Of a DNA stretch of 64,000 nucleotides, positions 23,661-35,406 are shown piece after piece. The notes below the pieces were generated by a model, which made no database searches, was not told where the DNA came from, and was given only the letters and a program-made list of their open reading frames with translations. Where the stretch lies: contig MNCI01002706.1 in the NCBI GenBank assembly GCA_015680685.1, positions 1,020,758 to 1,084,757 on the forward strand, given 5' to 3'. The position numbers were made by a program, and so were the translations under genes. The stretch comes from Gnetum montanum. Lineage: Eukaryota > Streptophyta > Gnetopsida > Gnetales > Gnetaceae. How positions within the stretch are numbered: the first letter of the stretch is position 1; every line of letters begins with the position of its first letter.

Positions 23661-23724
23661 AAGTAAGCTAGTGCAAGCAACACCTCAATGGATGGACAAC
23701 CACACTCAATTTTTCGAATCTCAT

Positions 23725-23755
23725 TTATTCAACTTAGTTGTGGGGGAGATGGCCA
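23725..23755 (+). promoter_or_regulatory. Polypurine-like tract after E1 pol
   Basis: CTTAGTTGTGGGGGAGATGG resembles sequences in elements A (CTTAGTC/TTTAGTC plus GTGGGGGAGAG on the minus strand near 33730) and B (near 63590). It follows the end of integrase. It may be a central or ancestral polypurine tract; it is not next to an LTR here. Confidence 0.5.
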
Positions 23756-25320
23756 TCCATGCTAACCATATTAATGGCTCCTCATTTTTTCTACTTTTTT
23801 GTTTTACACTTTTTTTATTTTACACTTTCTTTGTTTCTACACCTTTTTGTTTCACACTTTATTAATTTTCCAATTTTTTATTTTACAACATTGTCAATAT
23901 GTTTTATCTTTCTTGAATATTTTCCAGTTTCTTTATATTTTACTTTCTTTTTGTGTGAATTCTTACTGCTTTCTAATAAAATGCTTTGTTGCCAATAGGA
24001 CACAATGATGTTGTAGTTGTTTGCTAATGGTGGTTTATACTTAATGTTTTTGATTGCTAATGTCTCATTTCTATTTTTAAATTTTGATGACTAATACCTA
24101 AGACTAAGTCTCTTTTTCATGGAATAGGTAGTGAGTCCATGTCATCCACCTAGCCACCAACTCTATGTTCTTCCTAGTTTTGGAAGTATGAGGTTCCTTT
24201 TTCATTAATAAAACTTTCCAAACTTATGACCTTGGTAGTTTCCAAACTTTGGAAAGATTCAAACGTTTGAAAAGTATGTGACTTCAAGGGAATTCAATAC
24301 TCTTTGTGCCTTTCTACTTATTTGAGTGCAATTATGTTTTCATGGATTTCTTACCATTCCATGTTGACCAATAATAGGAAGTTAATAAGTCTTTGCATGG
24401 TGTGGTTCCTATTAAAAAATCCATAAAAACATAAAATTCAAAAAAAAAAGATTATGTAAATTCAAAGCACATCCCTTTGACAAAATAATGAGCTACAAGC
24501 ATTGGTTATGGGACTAAAAAGACATGTTGCCCATGCCTGAAGGTCCCCTCTAACTAAGGCCCTTTCTCACTTCCTACTTCTCTTTTCTTCTCAAATAAGG
24601 AATGGTGTTTGATTTGTGGGATCATTCTTGTATCTCAAATAGGTGGTCTAGTCTTCAAGTAATAATGCAAAGTCACTAAAAGTGGTTGACTTTAATCTAA
24701 ACTAAGGATGGACTTTATCAGGTCATTTAACCATAGAATCCATAAGGAACTTCATGTGACCACGATTAGGAATTCCATTCCATTTTCTCTCTCATCCATC
24801 ATGCTTTCCATAACTCACCTCACTACTGATTATCCATGTTCTTGTTCAATGTATTAGTTTGAAGGGTCTCAATTCTTAGGTAGGTTCTTCCAAATTTGGT
24901 CCTTATCTTTTCATAACCATTAATCAATTGTGGGATCCATGGACTTCTTAGTTGAGGTTATGCAAGGGTAAAAAGGGCATGGGCCTACTATGGTAAGGAC
25001 CCACTTCAATATCTCTTGGTTGGATTAGTTAAGTTCCTTATTCTTAGACATTTTAGTGATCAAATATTTCATGCACCCCATCAATGCATCCAACTATGCA
25101 CTCCTTAAGGAATTTTTCTCCAAAATTTCATTCTCCAAATCAACTTTGCTAATTTTGTGAACTTCAAATCCCTCTTGTAATGTTTTCATCATGTTCATGG
25201 CTTTTCTAAGTCTCCAAAAACATCAATTTCATGATTAAACCCTTTCCATTTTTCATATTTTTCAAAATGAAATATTTTGGACATAGGCTCCATAGATGAG
25301 TACTTGTTGACAAAGCCATG
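23756..25320. other. E1 spacer between pol and ORF3, no gene seen
   Basis: 23780-23990 is T-rich with repeated TTTTACACTTT words. The rest is unique-looking noncoding sequence. No domain was seen on either strand; open stretches over the T-rich part are low-complexity artefacts. Confidence 0.4.
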
Positions 25321-25328
25321 CGTAAATG

Positions 25329-25380
25329 GAACCCCATATATAGGATCCCATCAACACAGGGGTTCAACCACCTATATATA
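25329..25380 (+). promoter_or_regulatory. Internal TATA promoter-like module upstream of E1 ORF3
   Basis: TATATATA at 25373-25380 follows an inverted repeat GAACCCC (25329-25335) / GGGGTTC (25359-25365) and the word GATCCCATCAACACAGGGG. That word is close to GATCCCATCAATGTAGGG in E1's own LTR (28907-28925). A likely splice donor, AG/GTAAGCTC, lies at about 25525, and ORF3 starts at 25813. Another reading is that this is part of a badly decayed 5' LTR of a separate element. Confidence 0.5.
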
Positions 25381-25812
25381 GGCAACCACACTTAGCAATT
25401 TTCACATTTGCTTTAAAACAAGGGGATATTTTTTCAATTTTTCAAAGCCTAGAACCTTCCAAGAGCCATATCTTCCTAATTGTTTATCCAATTCACTTAG
25501 TTCTTCAACACTGTAGCTAGTAGAGGTAAGCTCTTTGTCATGGAGGCTACAAACCTTAAGTTTTTAATAAACTTTTTTTTGGAAAAATGTCTAACTCCCA
25601 CAAGGTTTAACTAAAAATCAATATTAAAACATCAAATTATATAAGTTAAACCTTTCCAACAAGCATCATTGACATTCTAAGTGAAATAATAATAAAATAA
25701 TCAATCTACCATGGTCAAAACTTAGCCTAAGTGTAACTGCCCAATGAGAAAGGTACTTAAATGTTATAAGTTACACAATGCATGCTAATCACTAGTTATG
25801 TTTTGACCACAT

Positions 25813-28640
25813 ATGGAACCTAAAGGAAAGCACACACAAGAATGAGAACCATCCCAACCAAGGGACAAATGGCCAAGAATGGGAAGGGACCAAGAATAGC
25901 CCCATGAGTAAGCAGAGACCCATGCAATAGGACCTTTTCAAAAGGAGCCTAAAGTGAAATATGTCCAACAAATTCCCAAAGAAGCAACCATAACAAAATA
26001 TTCTTACCAAGATGAGGGACCTAAACCTAAACTAAACCTTAAGGTTACATTAATAGAAGCTTATCTTAGGAAAATCACGAACAAGGAGGTCTAGAAATCG
26101 GTACTCCAAGAGTTAAACTTCAAACCTTTCTTGAAGTCTACACCTCCAGAAGTTAAGACTCAACTATAGAACTCTCCCATGTGGACCATAATCACTTCTA
26201 ACAAAGAGTGGTACATGGGAGAAACATATTTTTTCTAGAACAATTAGCAAGCTAGTTCAATAATCAAAATCAAGGACATCTCAGTGTCCTACTTGGTGAA
26301 AGCTATCGCAAAGGCCCTAGGATTACTAGAAACTGGGGCAAATTTAGGAGAAATCCCTATGTAGGTACATCCTGGCATCAAGAAGGAATGGATGCAACAA
26401 TGTTATGGAGTCAATCATAAGGATTTTGGTGCACTCACCATGGCGGAGTGTGCATACTTAAAAATTGTGGCCTTTCACCTCAATCTAATATTGAGGCCAA
26501 GCAAGATCATAGCCTTCTTTGCTCATGTGTGTACCACTCTAAGCAGTAGATTCCCCATCAACCTTCCATAGGTTATCTATCTTAAGATAGAGAAGTAGTT
26601 TAACGAAAATGAATGTGGAAGGAAGGCACTCCCCTTCCCATGCCTCATCTAAAAATTATGCAAAAGGAGAGGAATAACCTACTACACAAATGACATCATT
26701 AGACATGCTCCCTCCACTTCTCAGGTGGATATGATGAAGGATACTATGCCTATCAAGATCATCCAAGAAGAGGAGTAGTGACCACCGCCTCCACCACCCA
26801 CTCAAGAAACAACGTCAGAGGCCTCCACTATCCTTAAGCACAGGCAAAAGATTCGAGAGTAGCTCTTGCAAGAGTAGGAGTAGCAAGTAGGAACAAGTGG
26901 TGGTGATCCATCTATGTATCACCCAACGATGAGTTACCTCAACAAAGTGGCTCAAATAATTAGCCAAATTGAGGAAGGTGGGTCAATTTTCTTAGCCCAA
27001 AGAATGTAGTTGTCCATGAGGTTAAATGTTAATGCCAAAAGGGTAACGGTATCTCTCTTACAACAACAAAAATTCCTAAAAATCTCTAGAAACATTGCTA
27101 CTTTTTCGTTGTGTTTGGAGGAGGGCAAGGGGGAAACTATCTTGATGATGCAACATCATGGATAAGAAATAGTAGCAAAGGTGGTTGCTGATAGAATTGC
27201 TAAGGCACTTAATGCACATGCAACATCTGTACCAAACTTTTCTACACTTTAAGATGTGTAGATGTCTATAGTAACAGTTAGCAACAAATTAAGTGTAGCC
27301 CATCATGAGGAGTTTCTAAATCAACTGGTGGGAACTAGGCAACTGATTCTGTATGTCTTTGACCTTCTAGATTTGATCACTATAACCTAGTCAAAGTTGC
27401 TAGAAGCAAGTGACAAGTGTATTATATTAGAGGGGCAACTCAAAATAGCTTGAGCAAAAAAACAATGCTTGGTTGCAAAGGTTGCTGAATTAAGAGCCCA
27501 TCTGCTAATCCTGCATTTCTCAACCCTGCACTGATGAGAGATGAAGCCTTCAAGTAGCTTGAAGACAAGCTCAAAAAAGTTGAGGACACAAAGGAGACAA
27601 TGGCCTTTGATCAATCCTTGGCCAACACCACAATGCATAATATCCAAAGGGCCTTGGACTAAACTCACTAGAAGAATGTGATTCTAACCATAGAGAATCA
27701 TTGCCTATGAAATGTTGATGTATAGAAGCAGTAGATGTAAGATTTTATCCATCAATAGTAGAAGCAACTAGCTATAGTGAATAATGAATTAAGGAGATTG
27801 GTAGCCAAAAACAAAAATATTTCCATGGAGAAACTTTGAAAATCTGCAATAAAGGTAGCCACTTGGAAAAACAAGGCTATCAAATTTAAGAGAGTCAAGA
27901 ACCATTACAGAGATCAGGTTGGTCTATAGAAATAAATCAATGAGAAACACATTCAAATGATGAAGGAAAAAGTTAATGAGGCCCTCCATTAACTCAAGGA
28001 AGGAGGTGATATCTAGCAGCCTATCTTTGATGGGCTCAATGACTACAATAAAGCAAAGATTTGCATGAAAGAGTCACAAATGAAGCTTTTCAATCTCCAT
28101 TATGCAAATCTAGCAATGATGACTATTAGACAACTATGGTCTGAATTGGAGAAACAAGTGGCCAATTCATACTTGTTGTACAAAGTAAAGTTCAAGTATC
28201 ACAAAGACACTAAGCAAAAGCTTGAGACTGCCAATGCCAAACTCAAGGTTCTCAAGGAAAAGCTCATTGATTGCTAAGAACCTAGCTAAGAGAATGAATG
28301 ACTACCAAGAGTTGCAAAATCTAGTCAAGGTGTTCGATGTTAAGCACAAACTTTTTGCTACCTAGTTTATCAATGTTAAGGATCTTTTTCTAGAAATGCC
28401 CTATCCCTTGCATGGTCTCACTCTAGCCCACATTCAAGATGCTACGTGAACTATGAATGATCCTAGGGAAAATGAGGAGAAGATGAAGGCACTATTGGAT
28501 GCCTTTCTTTTTCCACCAGAAGTTGTAGCTACCATAAGACAAAACAACTACCTCAACCACTATGTGCACCCAAAGTAGGAGAAGGTCCTTCGAAGCCTTA
28601 GAAGCCTTCACTGCCTAGAATCATTTGATCTTCTTTAACA
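25813..28640 (+). pseudogene. ORF3 copy of E1: plant-transposon-protein-like domain plus coiled coil
   Basis: A long degenerate frame starts at MEPKGKHTQ. It contains a globular domain at about 26040-26700: EWYMGETYFF, then KEWMQQCYGV, FGALTMAECAYLKI, NLP, and GRKALPFPCLI...LC. Then comes a Q/E/K-rich coiled coil at 27450-28280 ending in LHYANLAMM...SELEKQVANS...TANAKLKVLKEK. Element A encodes the same protein on the minus strand (30685-33437). The pattern '(L)TM.E...K....(H)L...FPCLI.KLC' recalls the domain named 'putative plant transposon protein'. Its function is unknown. About 15 stops interrupt it. Confidence 0.7.
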
Positions 28641-28860
28641 TCTTCATGCCATCTAAGGAATTATGTTTGTCAATTTTGTCGTGGTGTTCAATTTTGTTGT
28701 TTTGAACACCCAAAATTTTGTAATCAATGAAAAATCATACACTTTGGGTGCTTATTTTTTGCTGTGTAGTTTGTATGTCTGTTTTGTGTGTTAGTAATCC
28801 CATACCTTCTCAAATCTTGTAAAGAAATCAAGGATAAGTTTTCATTCAATCATGGGGATA
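28641..28860 (+). promoter_or_regulatory. ORF3 3' flank and polypurine tract of E1
   Basis: Directly before the LTR start is AAGTTTTCATTCAATCATGGGGATA, which parallels the sequence before the B LTR (minus strand, GAGTTTTCATTCAGTCGTGGGGGTA-type). The purine run CATGGGGATA (28851-28860) would be the polypurine tract. Confidence 0.65.
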
Positions 28861-29743
28861 TGATGAAGCATCATGGTTGGCCACATTGATGGGATGCCAT
28901 CAACATGATCCCATCAATGTAGGGTTTGACCCGTTGATGTGTACCAATCAATAGGGCTCCCTGTTTCACCCATAAATACACACTCACCCAGCTGCATTTA
29001 TGGCATAAGTCTCATAATTGTAGCAAAGCTCTAGTAGTTTTTTCCACTTGAAAGTTAGAATATTTTTCTAAGTGCCCATAATAGGAGTCAAAGAGTGTAT
29101 GGATCTTTATTTAAGCACTGTTGTACCTTAGCACTATAGGATGTGTGGCAATAAAGACAATATTTCTAATAAACCTTGCAACACTTTGAAATAGACTAAT
29201 TAATTTCCTTTATGCATTTAATATTTTAAACAATTTCCTTTAATCCTTTAAGTAATTAAAGTAATTAAATTAAGCTAGATTAAGATATATTAAATAACAA
29301 TTAATTAATCACATAATTATGACCACTTTGGACATATGTTTGATACTTGGTAATCCTAGTAATGCTTAACGTTTGGTAACCTAGTAGTGTTAAACATGTT
29401 TAGGATGTGTACGGCAAGTGGGAACGGATGCTTATGTTAGGATTAGTTAAATGTTAGTTAGTTAGAGTAAATTAGCAATTAAATATATAATTCTTTATTC
29501 TTTATTTGTAGGAAACTTAGAACATAAGATATAAAAATGATAAAAATCATATGCCTCAGTTGCACTTAACCATACCTTTGCATTTCACAAGTGTAATTGG
29601 AAAGATAATGATTACAACAGTTAGTTTCACCTCCTAGAGACCAATGTACTTAGAAGGCTATAAGTCCATGAAATTTAACCAAATCATGCATGAATGCTTA
29701 GTGATTCATATGGTTGGGCATAGGGTCTACTTGCTACTCATCA
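28861..29743 (+). repeat. 3' LTR of E1 (TGATGA...TCATCA family, + orientation)
   Basis: 883 bp, starting TGATGAAGCA and ending TACTCATCA, with TGATGA/TCATCA terminal inverted repeats. A 13-bp inverted repeat (28883-28895 and 28908-28920) precedes the TATA box (28972-28978). Around 29130-29165, TCTTTATTTAAGCAC...GGCAATAAAGA matches the poly(A) block of the B and A LTRs. U5 at 29340-29470 matches the E LTR at 61390-61510 in reverse. Confidence 0.78.
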
Positions 29744-30024
29744 CAAAGGAAAGAGTGATTCAAGCCAAACTAGTATGCAAACGAATCTATCATAAGAGTG
29801 GATCAAGATCAAGTAGGGAAAAATCGATATGGTAAGCTAACTCCATGGATTAACCAAAAATTTTCAAACATCAATTACCATCATAGAAATCAACCACTTC
29901 CACCAAAATTCAAAAATACTACTTCATACAAATTCACTATAGATTCATCAATTAATCATAATTTAATGAGTGCATAAATGGTAAAATCCAATCCCTTAAA
30001 ATTGTTGGAAATATTCTTATAATT
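29744..30024. other. Flank between E1 LTR and F LTR
   Basis: The candidate right target duplication of E1 is CAAAG (29744-29748); its partner lies left of the window. No coding or repeat signal was seen otherwise. Confidence 0.35.
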
Positions 30025-30132
30025 TGATGAGGTGTGAGGTACCCCTACACTCAACCATATGAATCATAAGCATTCATGCAAGATTCGGTCAAATTCCATG
30101 GATGGGACTAATTGTGGCATCTAGATCGCTAT
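30025..30132 (-). repeat. LTR F, left piece (minus orientation), interrupted by element A
   Basis: It starts TGATGAGGTGTGAGGTACC, the shared terminus of this LTR family read on the + strand. After 108 bp it is interrupted by A. The rest of F resumes at 38037 after the target duplication GCTAT. The two pieces add up to about 911 bp, a normal length for this family. Confidence 0.8.
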
Positions 30133-30573
30133 TGATGAGTGGTGAGATACCCCTACACTCAACCATACAAATACAAGCGTTCTCACGTGAGATCCGGTCG
30201 AACTCCGCAGACGGACTAGTTGTGAAATCTAGATCATTAACCTTAGGTCGCAGTTTGCTGTCTTCCCACCTAGACTAGTATTATATTTGTCACATATGGT
30301 TTAGTCCAGAGTGAGGTGTATGATGTGGTTCCTAATCTAATGCTACTCTTGAAGGCAGTGGAAAGTAATATTAACTAAGCTAAGCTAGGAGAAAAGGGTA
30401 AGAAAATCTAATCTAGCCTAAGTGCGATGAGCAGACGATTCATTGATTATCCATACACATCTTGGACTTTGTGCACAACAACTACTGGGGTTACCAAGCG
30501 CAGATCCTAGGTACGCCACTAGGTTACCAAGTAGTCATACTTAAATGCTCGTAATCAAGTCATACTCATTCCG
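30133..30573 (-). repeat. 3' LTR of A, truncated
   Basis: It matches 61511-62010 (B LTR) from the TGATGAGTGGTGAGATACC end through U5 words such as GGTTACCAAG and CACTTAAATGCTCGTAATCAAG. At about 30573 it joins ORF3-proximal sequence (ATGGATAGGTATGGG) that in B lies beyond the LTR (62570). The U3, TATA and poly(A) part, about 550 bp, has therefore been deleted. Confidence 0.78.
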
Positions 30574-30684
30574 TGTTACACAATGGATAGGTATGGGATT
30601 ATTAAGTGGAAAAAGAAATGAAATGATGCTGCAGTGTGGGAAGACACAACACAGAAAAATACTACAACTACAAAAAATGGGAAC

Positions 30685-33437
30685 TCATGTAGTTCCTAGT
30701 GGCGATGGCTCCTCCATGGGTGCTTTCCCTTTGTCATGTGCTCCAGGCTTTGAAGCTTGATGGCGTTGAAGTATGACCTGGAGCTTCTCCTCTTCGGTCT
30801 GAGGATCTTGTGCTGTCCATGTTAGTGTTCCAATGTTTGATGGAGTCAGCGCTTCCCATGGACAAGGTAGTTGCAGGAACATCTGGTCGGCCTTGACATA
30901 CCACACTGTGGACACCCGTCGTTCCTCCTCATAGGCTCTGGCTTTGTCTTTGTATTCGTGAAGATCTATTAGCTATTGAGCCAAGTCGATTGCAACATCT
31001 TTCTATCCCTGGTAGCTTACTTTTACCACCTCAAGTTTAGAATTTGTGACATCTAGTTTCTCAACCAACTTCTTGTGCTTTGCAAATTCTGCTTCATATT
31101 TGATATGGGTGGAAGCTACTTGCTGCTCAAGCTCTGATATTGAGCATCCTGCTATTAAAATGGCAAGGTTGGCATATCTAAGGTTTTCCAACTCCATGTA
31201 TTCTGTTAAGTCTTAAATTTGCAGGTCCTGGTTCTTAACTTCCGCTTGGTGGGCGAAGGCATATGTGTCCAATATGGCCTGCCAATCAGTGTGTTGAGCA
31301 CTGATATTGTTGATTTGAGCCTTGGCCATATGGATCTCCTTCTCTAGGATTTTTTTGTACATCCCCACCTAATCACAGAAGTGCTCCTTTAGCTTCTCGT
31401 GTCATTTAGCCTCATTCCACAATGCGCTTATCTCAATTGCCGACTTTTGGCGAATAGCGCGTACCTCCTCCATTGAGAGGGTTCAATTTTCTTTGGCTAA
31501 ATGGCCTACATCTCGGTTTACCCAAATGAATTATTCTCATAATTGATGAAATTGTTCATCGAGAATGTTCTTTTGTTTCTCTACAGTGGCCAACCGAAGA
31601 TTGTCTGCAACCAATAGCTTGTTTTCTTCCTCTAAGGCCTTGAGTGCCTTAAGATGCGCATGGGTTTGCGCTTGTGATGCAGAGGCATCCCAAACAGTCG
31701 TCTCCTTTTCTCCTACCACCTTTTTATTCTCTACTATTAATTTTGTTAGCTGCTCAGTTTGAAATTTTTCTAGCTGGTCTGCGGGAACAAATTGTAGAGG
31801 ATCCCATTGTGCTACTTGTAAGGCCATGAGCTACTCTTGTAGCTTTTGCACTTCAACTTCAGCATGCTCGACCCTTACTTCAGATATGACCAGCTTCCCC
31901 TTTGTGAAAATTAGGTTTGATTGAATTGCTGTGACATCTTAAGGGATGTCAAACAGGGAAATCATTACTTGCCCTTTTTGAAGCAATATGTCAAGTACAT
32001 CCTCATGTTCAGTAGGAGTCATTGAGGTTCCAGCCAGAGTTTGAGCATCCTGTGCTCCTGAGAGATCTACCGGTGGCACAAAAGGTACATTGAAAGATTC
32101 TTTGATGTGGTCTATGACCACTTCTACAACTCCCATGGCATTCTGGTGTTGCATGACCACCACAATGGCCCCTTCACCAGTCTCTAACTACACTTGGAAA
32201 GATGTCGCGTTTCCTGAGATCTGTTGTGACCATCTACTTTCCCCTCCTCCTATTTGAATGGATAATTTGCCCCTTGTGTGACCTAATGAAACTGTAGGCT
32301 GATTGGCATCATTGATAACGCGGAAGAGGTTTGAGTCATCACGACTTCCCCAACTAAACATCTCAGCGATGGCCCTCGGTCTGTAGTCTTGCGCTGACGA
32401 TGGCTAATCCTAGTCTATGTTGGGCCCTGCTTCTTGTTGTTGGTTGGGACCTGTAGCTAGAGGTTGACTGGTTCCAACCCCTTGTTCTTCTTCTTATTCT
32501 TCTTGTTCTAGTCTCAGCTCTTCGCCAGTGCTCTTTCTTAGAGCTGGCGCCTTTAGCAATTCAGCATATGAAGCGTTTTGAGCTTTCTGGAGGACATCAT
32601 TAGTGTACCCCTAAATACCAGCATGTCAGCAAAGCTTTCTGATAAGACAGGGAAAAGGCAACGCCATCTTTCCTATCTTCTGTTCTTCGAACCACCTTAG
32701 GATCTCCGTCAAATATAGATGGGGTAGGTTAGTGTTAACCTTTCCCATCAACACTACACATCCTCTAGCCGCATATGTTGATATTCTTTTGAGGCCCTTT
32801 GTGGGGAAGAGGTGATATGTTTCGATTTTGAAATAAACTCTCTCTTCCATTGTCAATTCTCCAAATGCTTTTTCTACGCCATAATCCTTCTCTAACCAAT
32901 CCTTTCGCACATCAGGGTCTGAACGGGTAGATAACTGAGTAACCTAAGGCCCTGAGTTTGAAAGGTTTAACACTTCTGAAATTGCCTATGCAGAGAAGTC
33001 AACTGTCACACCACAAATATTAACTGTGGTGCCCTGCTCCCTATTGTGCCAAAACTGGTACGTTTCTCCTAGGTACCAGGCACCACTTTTAGAGAGGATA
33101 GGCCAAAAGGGAGATCCTTTGAGGTGAACCCTAACAGCCTCAGGAGTGAACTCTGCAAAAGATTTGAAGTTTAACTCCACAATCATCGCAGCGAATGTGG
33201 ACTTCTCATGGATAGCCTGAACATATTCTGAGGGCAACGTGAGTTGTTGTCCTAGTTCAGGTGCAGCAGTAGCTCTGCCTGCCCAGATCATCCAGTAGGA
33301 GGTTCATCTTGATAGATGCTAAATGATTGCACCTCCTATTCTGTATGTTGTCCGGCAGGGCCTTGTCTTCCACCTCTTCGAGATCATTTCGTTCCACCTT
33401 GTATAGGACCCTCCTGCTGTGCACGTTTCGGGGCCAT
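30685..33437 (-). pseudogene. ORF3 copy of element A: plant-transposon-protein-like domain plus coiled coil
   Basis: It starts at ATG 33437 (MAPKRAQQ), just after a likely splice acceptor GTGATTGTAG, and ends at a stop at 30685. About 900 codons carry a few stops and one or two frameshifts. Domain order: basic N-terminus; WYLGETYQFWHN and VNICGVTVDFSA (33000-33100); WLEKDYGVEKAFGELTMEER...HLFPTKG...ALPFPCLIRKLC (32630-32910); an acidic Q/E linker; then a coiled coil (31830-31000) with AHLKALKALEEENK and LRYANLAIL...SELEQQVAS. The C-terminus ends in KGKAPMEEPSPLGTT. It is close to E1 ORF3 and B ORF3. Its role is unknown; the position after pol is where Athila elements carry an env-like ORF. 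Confidence 0.75.
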
Positions 33438-34280
33438 TCTACAATCACACAGGTCAAGCGTTAGTAAGGTTTTTTTCAAAGTCAAGTTATACCTTATTGC
33501 TTTCCTTAGTTAAAGATCTTATGTTATCACGTGTGATCATGCCTGAAATTTGTAATAATGGGTCTTGTGACTTAGGTGTTTTTCATTTTAATCCCTCGGT
33601 ATACCTAAGGGTTAAATGATTTTTAGGCACAATTATTCTAAGTGTTAAAGTTAATTACCCTAATTGATGTTCTTTGGGCAATGATAAATTTCAAAAAAGT
33701 TAGGAACTTTTCGGTAAGTGTCTCTCCCCCACGACTAAACTGAACACTCCGGGTTCAAGTAGGTTCAAACGGAATAAAAATCGGAGTACCAGTGAGCGAG
33801 ATTGAGTAAAAAAAGCAAGGGTCACGCTATCGCAAGTTGTAGAGAAAAATTTCAAAAAATCCCCCCGCGTGAATGGCAAAATGATGGTAAGTGTTGTGGT
33901 GGGGGTACCTATTTATAGGTAAATGGGACATGATATCGCATACGATACATCGTGTACACAATATCACATGGGATGCGATATCACGTACGCGATATCTCAT
34001 CCCTAGTGATGTGAGACACCAAGGAAATACCAAATTTTTAAGAATGTTCTTGAAATTAATGTTGGAAATTGAGGACATTGGTAATTATTAAGATGTGCTA
34101 GGGTAATTTCATTGATTTGAGAGGCACCATTAACAATAATGATGTGAACTTTAGCCATAAAAATTTGGCAGTTAAGAAAAAGGAAATGTAATGGTACATT
34201 GGAACGTTAAAATTTAGAGGGATAATGGTAGGGAAAGAAAATCAATTGAAAAATTAAGCTGAGGGTAAGAAATTGTGTGT
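33437..34280 (-). other. ORF3 leader of element A, shared with B
   Basis: This stretch aligns with 63279-63960 (B) over most of its length: a T-rich 5' leader with a splice-acceptor-like end, a GTGGGGGAGAG purine tract near 33730, and the end block AGAAAATCAATTGAAAAATTAAGCTGAGGG (in B at 63926-63955). It contains an insert of about 170 bp (33850-34020) that B lacks, holding the TATA module. Confidence 0.6.
33910..34008 (-). promoter_or_regulatory. Internal TATA box with GATATCGC palindromes upstream of A ORF3
   Basis: On the minus strand TATAAATA (33910-33917) is preceded by GATATC-type palindromes (33931-34003), including GATATCGC...GCGATATC forms with CGTACG centres. These are the same motifs as those upstream of the TATA box in A's own LTR (37935-37956). 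It lies 480 bp ahead of the ORF3 ATG. It looks like a second promoter for ORF3, or a captured U3 fragment. Confidence 0.6.
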
Positions 34281-35400
34281 TTGAGCTATGTCATAAGCAA
34301 AGATTACAAAAGATTACACAAGTGGGTCCTCCCCAAAGCAAGTTCCAACCTATAATGCCCTTATGTAACCACACTTAAAGTGTCTGTGGGCACCAGAGGG
34401 GTTAAAGGTAATCCGCACTAACTCCATAAAACACACACATGTAATATCACCGGAATGAGATGAAAATTCTATGCTACACAGGACACGAGCTACAATTACA
34501 CGAACAGTGAGATGAGACAAACTATAGAAAGGGATCGTAGAGATTGGGACATGAGGTAACTGACCCAGGACATAGTGAATCCTGCGTGTAAAGCATGATT
34601 AATGTGTCATTAACCCATCATTCCAAGATCAGGACCAAGTCCATTCCTCTCAACAATGACATCGCATTGTTTCATCCCATAATGAGCAACTATGAGAGTA
34701 CCATAACAACAAGGCGTACGATCACTTGGCATTTAGTTCAAGGGAGGAGTGATTTTTTTTGTTTTGTGGCACTTTGTTTTTCTCTCTTTTTTTTTCTTTC
34801 TTTTGAACTTTACTGAATCCATAGAAGCTGCCAACCTTCAGGCATGGGTGCATGTCTTTCCAGTGAGACCTTCTAGAATAGCGTTTGATTTTTAAGTGCC
34901 CTTTTTGATTACTCTTACTCCCATTTTTCATTAGATCTACAAGGATCTTAGTACGACCACGTTGCATGATAACTCCCATAGATGTCACCAAAGAGAATCC
35001 ACAAGTCCCCTTGATGTCACACCCTAATCATTCCCTCTTGGTCCATCCTTCTTCATTATGGGTACAATGAACACAAGAATTAATTTTAAGTTTTTAAGAA
35101 TTTCAAGAATATCATTGTACCCTTGAACAGAACCTCTTATTTGTAGAGTGGATGAGTCGGTGTAATGGGCTCACTATCCAAATAATTGATCACTCGAGAC
35201 ACGAAAACATAGAATACACCTCAACCAATGATCCACATGAGTGTTTTATTCATAGACGAGATTACTTACAAAAATGTGAAAAGACAAAAAACACAAAAAG
35301 ATAGAAAGATAAAAAGATAAAACAAAAAGTTGAAAAATGAAAAATTGGAAAACAAAAAGTTGTAACATTAAAGAAAATGAAAAATATTTATTAATCCTAC
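34281..35400. other. Element A spacer, no gene seen
   Basis: No pol domain on either strand. 35260-35390 is A-rich (AAAAAGATA-type words). Open stretches such as 34722-34991 are low-complexity (Lys/Arg-rich) and lack motifs. In an autonomous relative pol would be expected here. Confidence 0.45.
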
Positions 35401-35406
35401 TTGTTA

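Noticed and set aside
23653-24008. Three overlapping Phe/Leu-rich open frames that look like membrane proteins
   Set aside because: They are translations of a T-rich low-complexity spacer in three frames.
25260-26140. A 5' LTR belonging to a separate ORF3 element
   Set aside because: The R/poly(A) block seen in the 28861-29743 LTR is missing and ORF3 starts too early (25813). It was kept as an internal promoter module instead, with this alternative noted.
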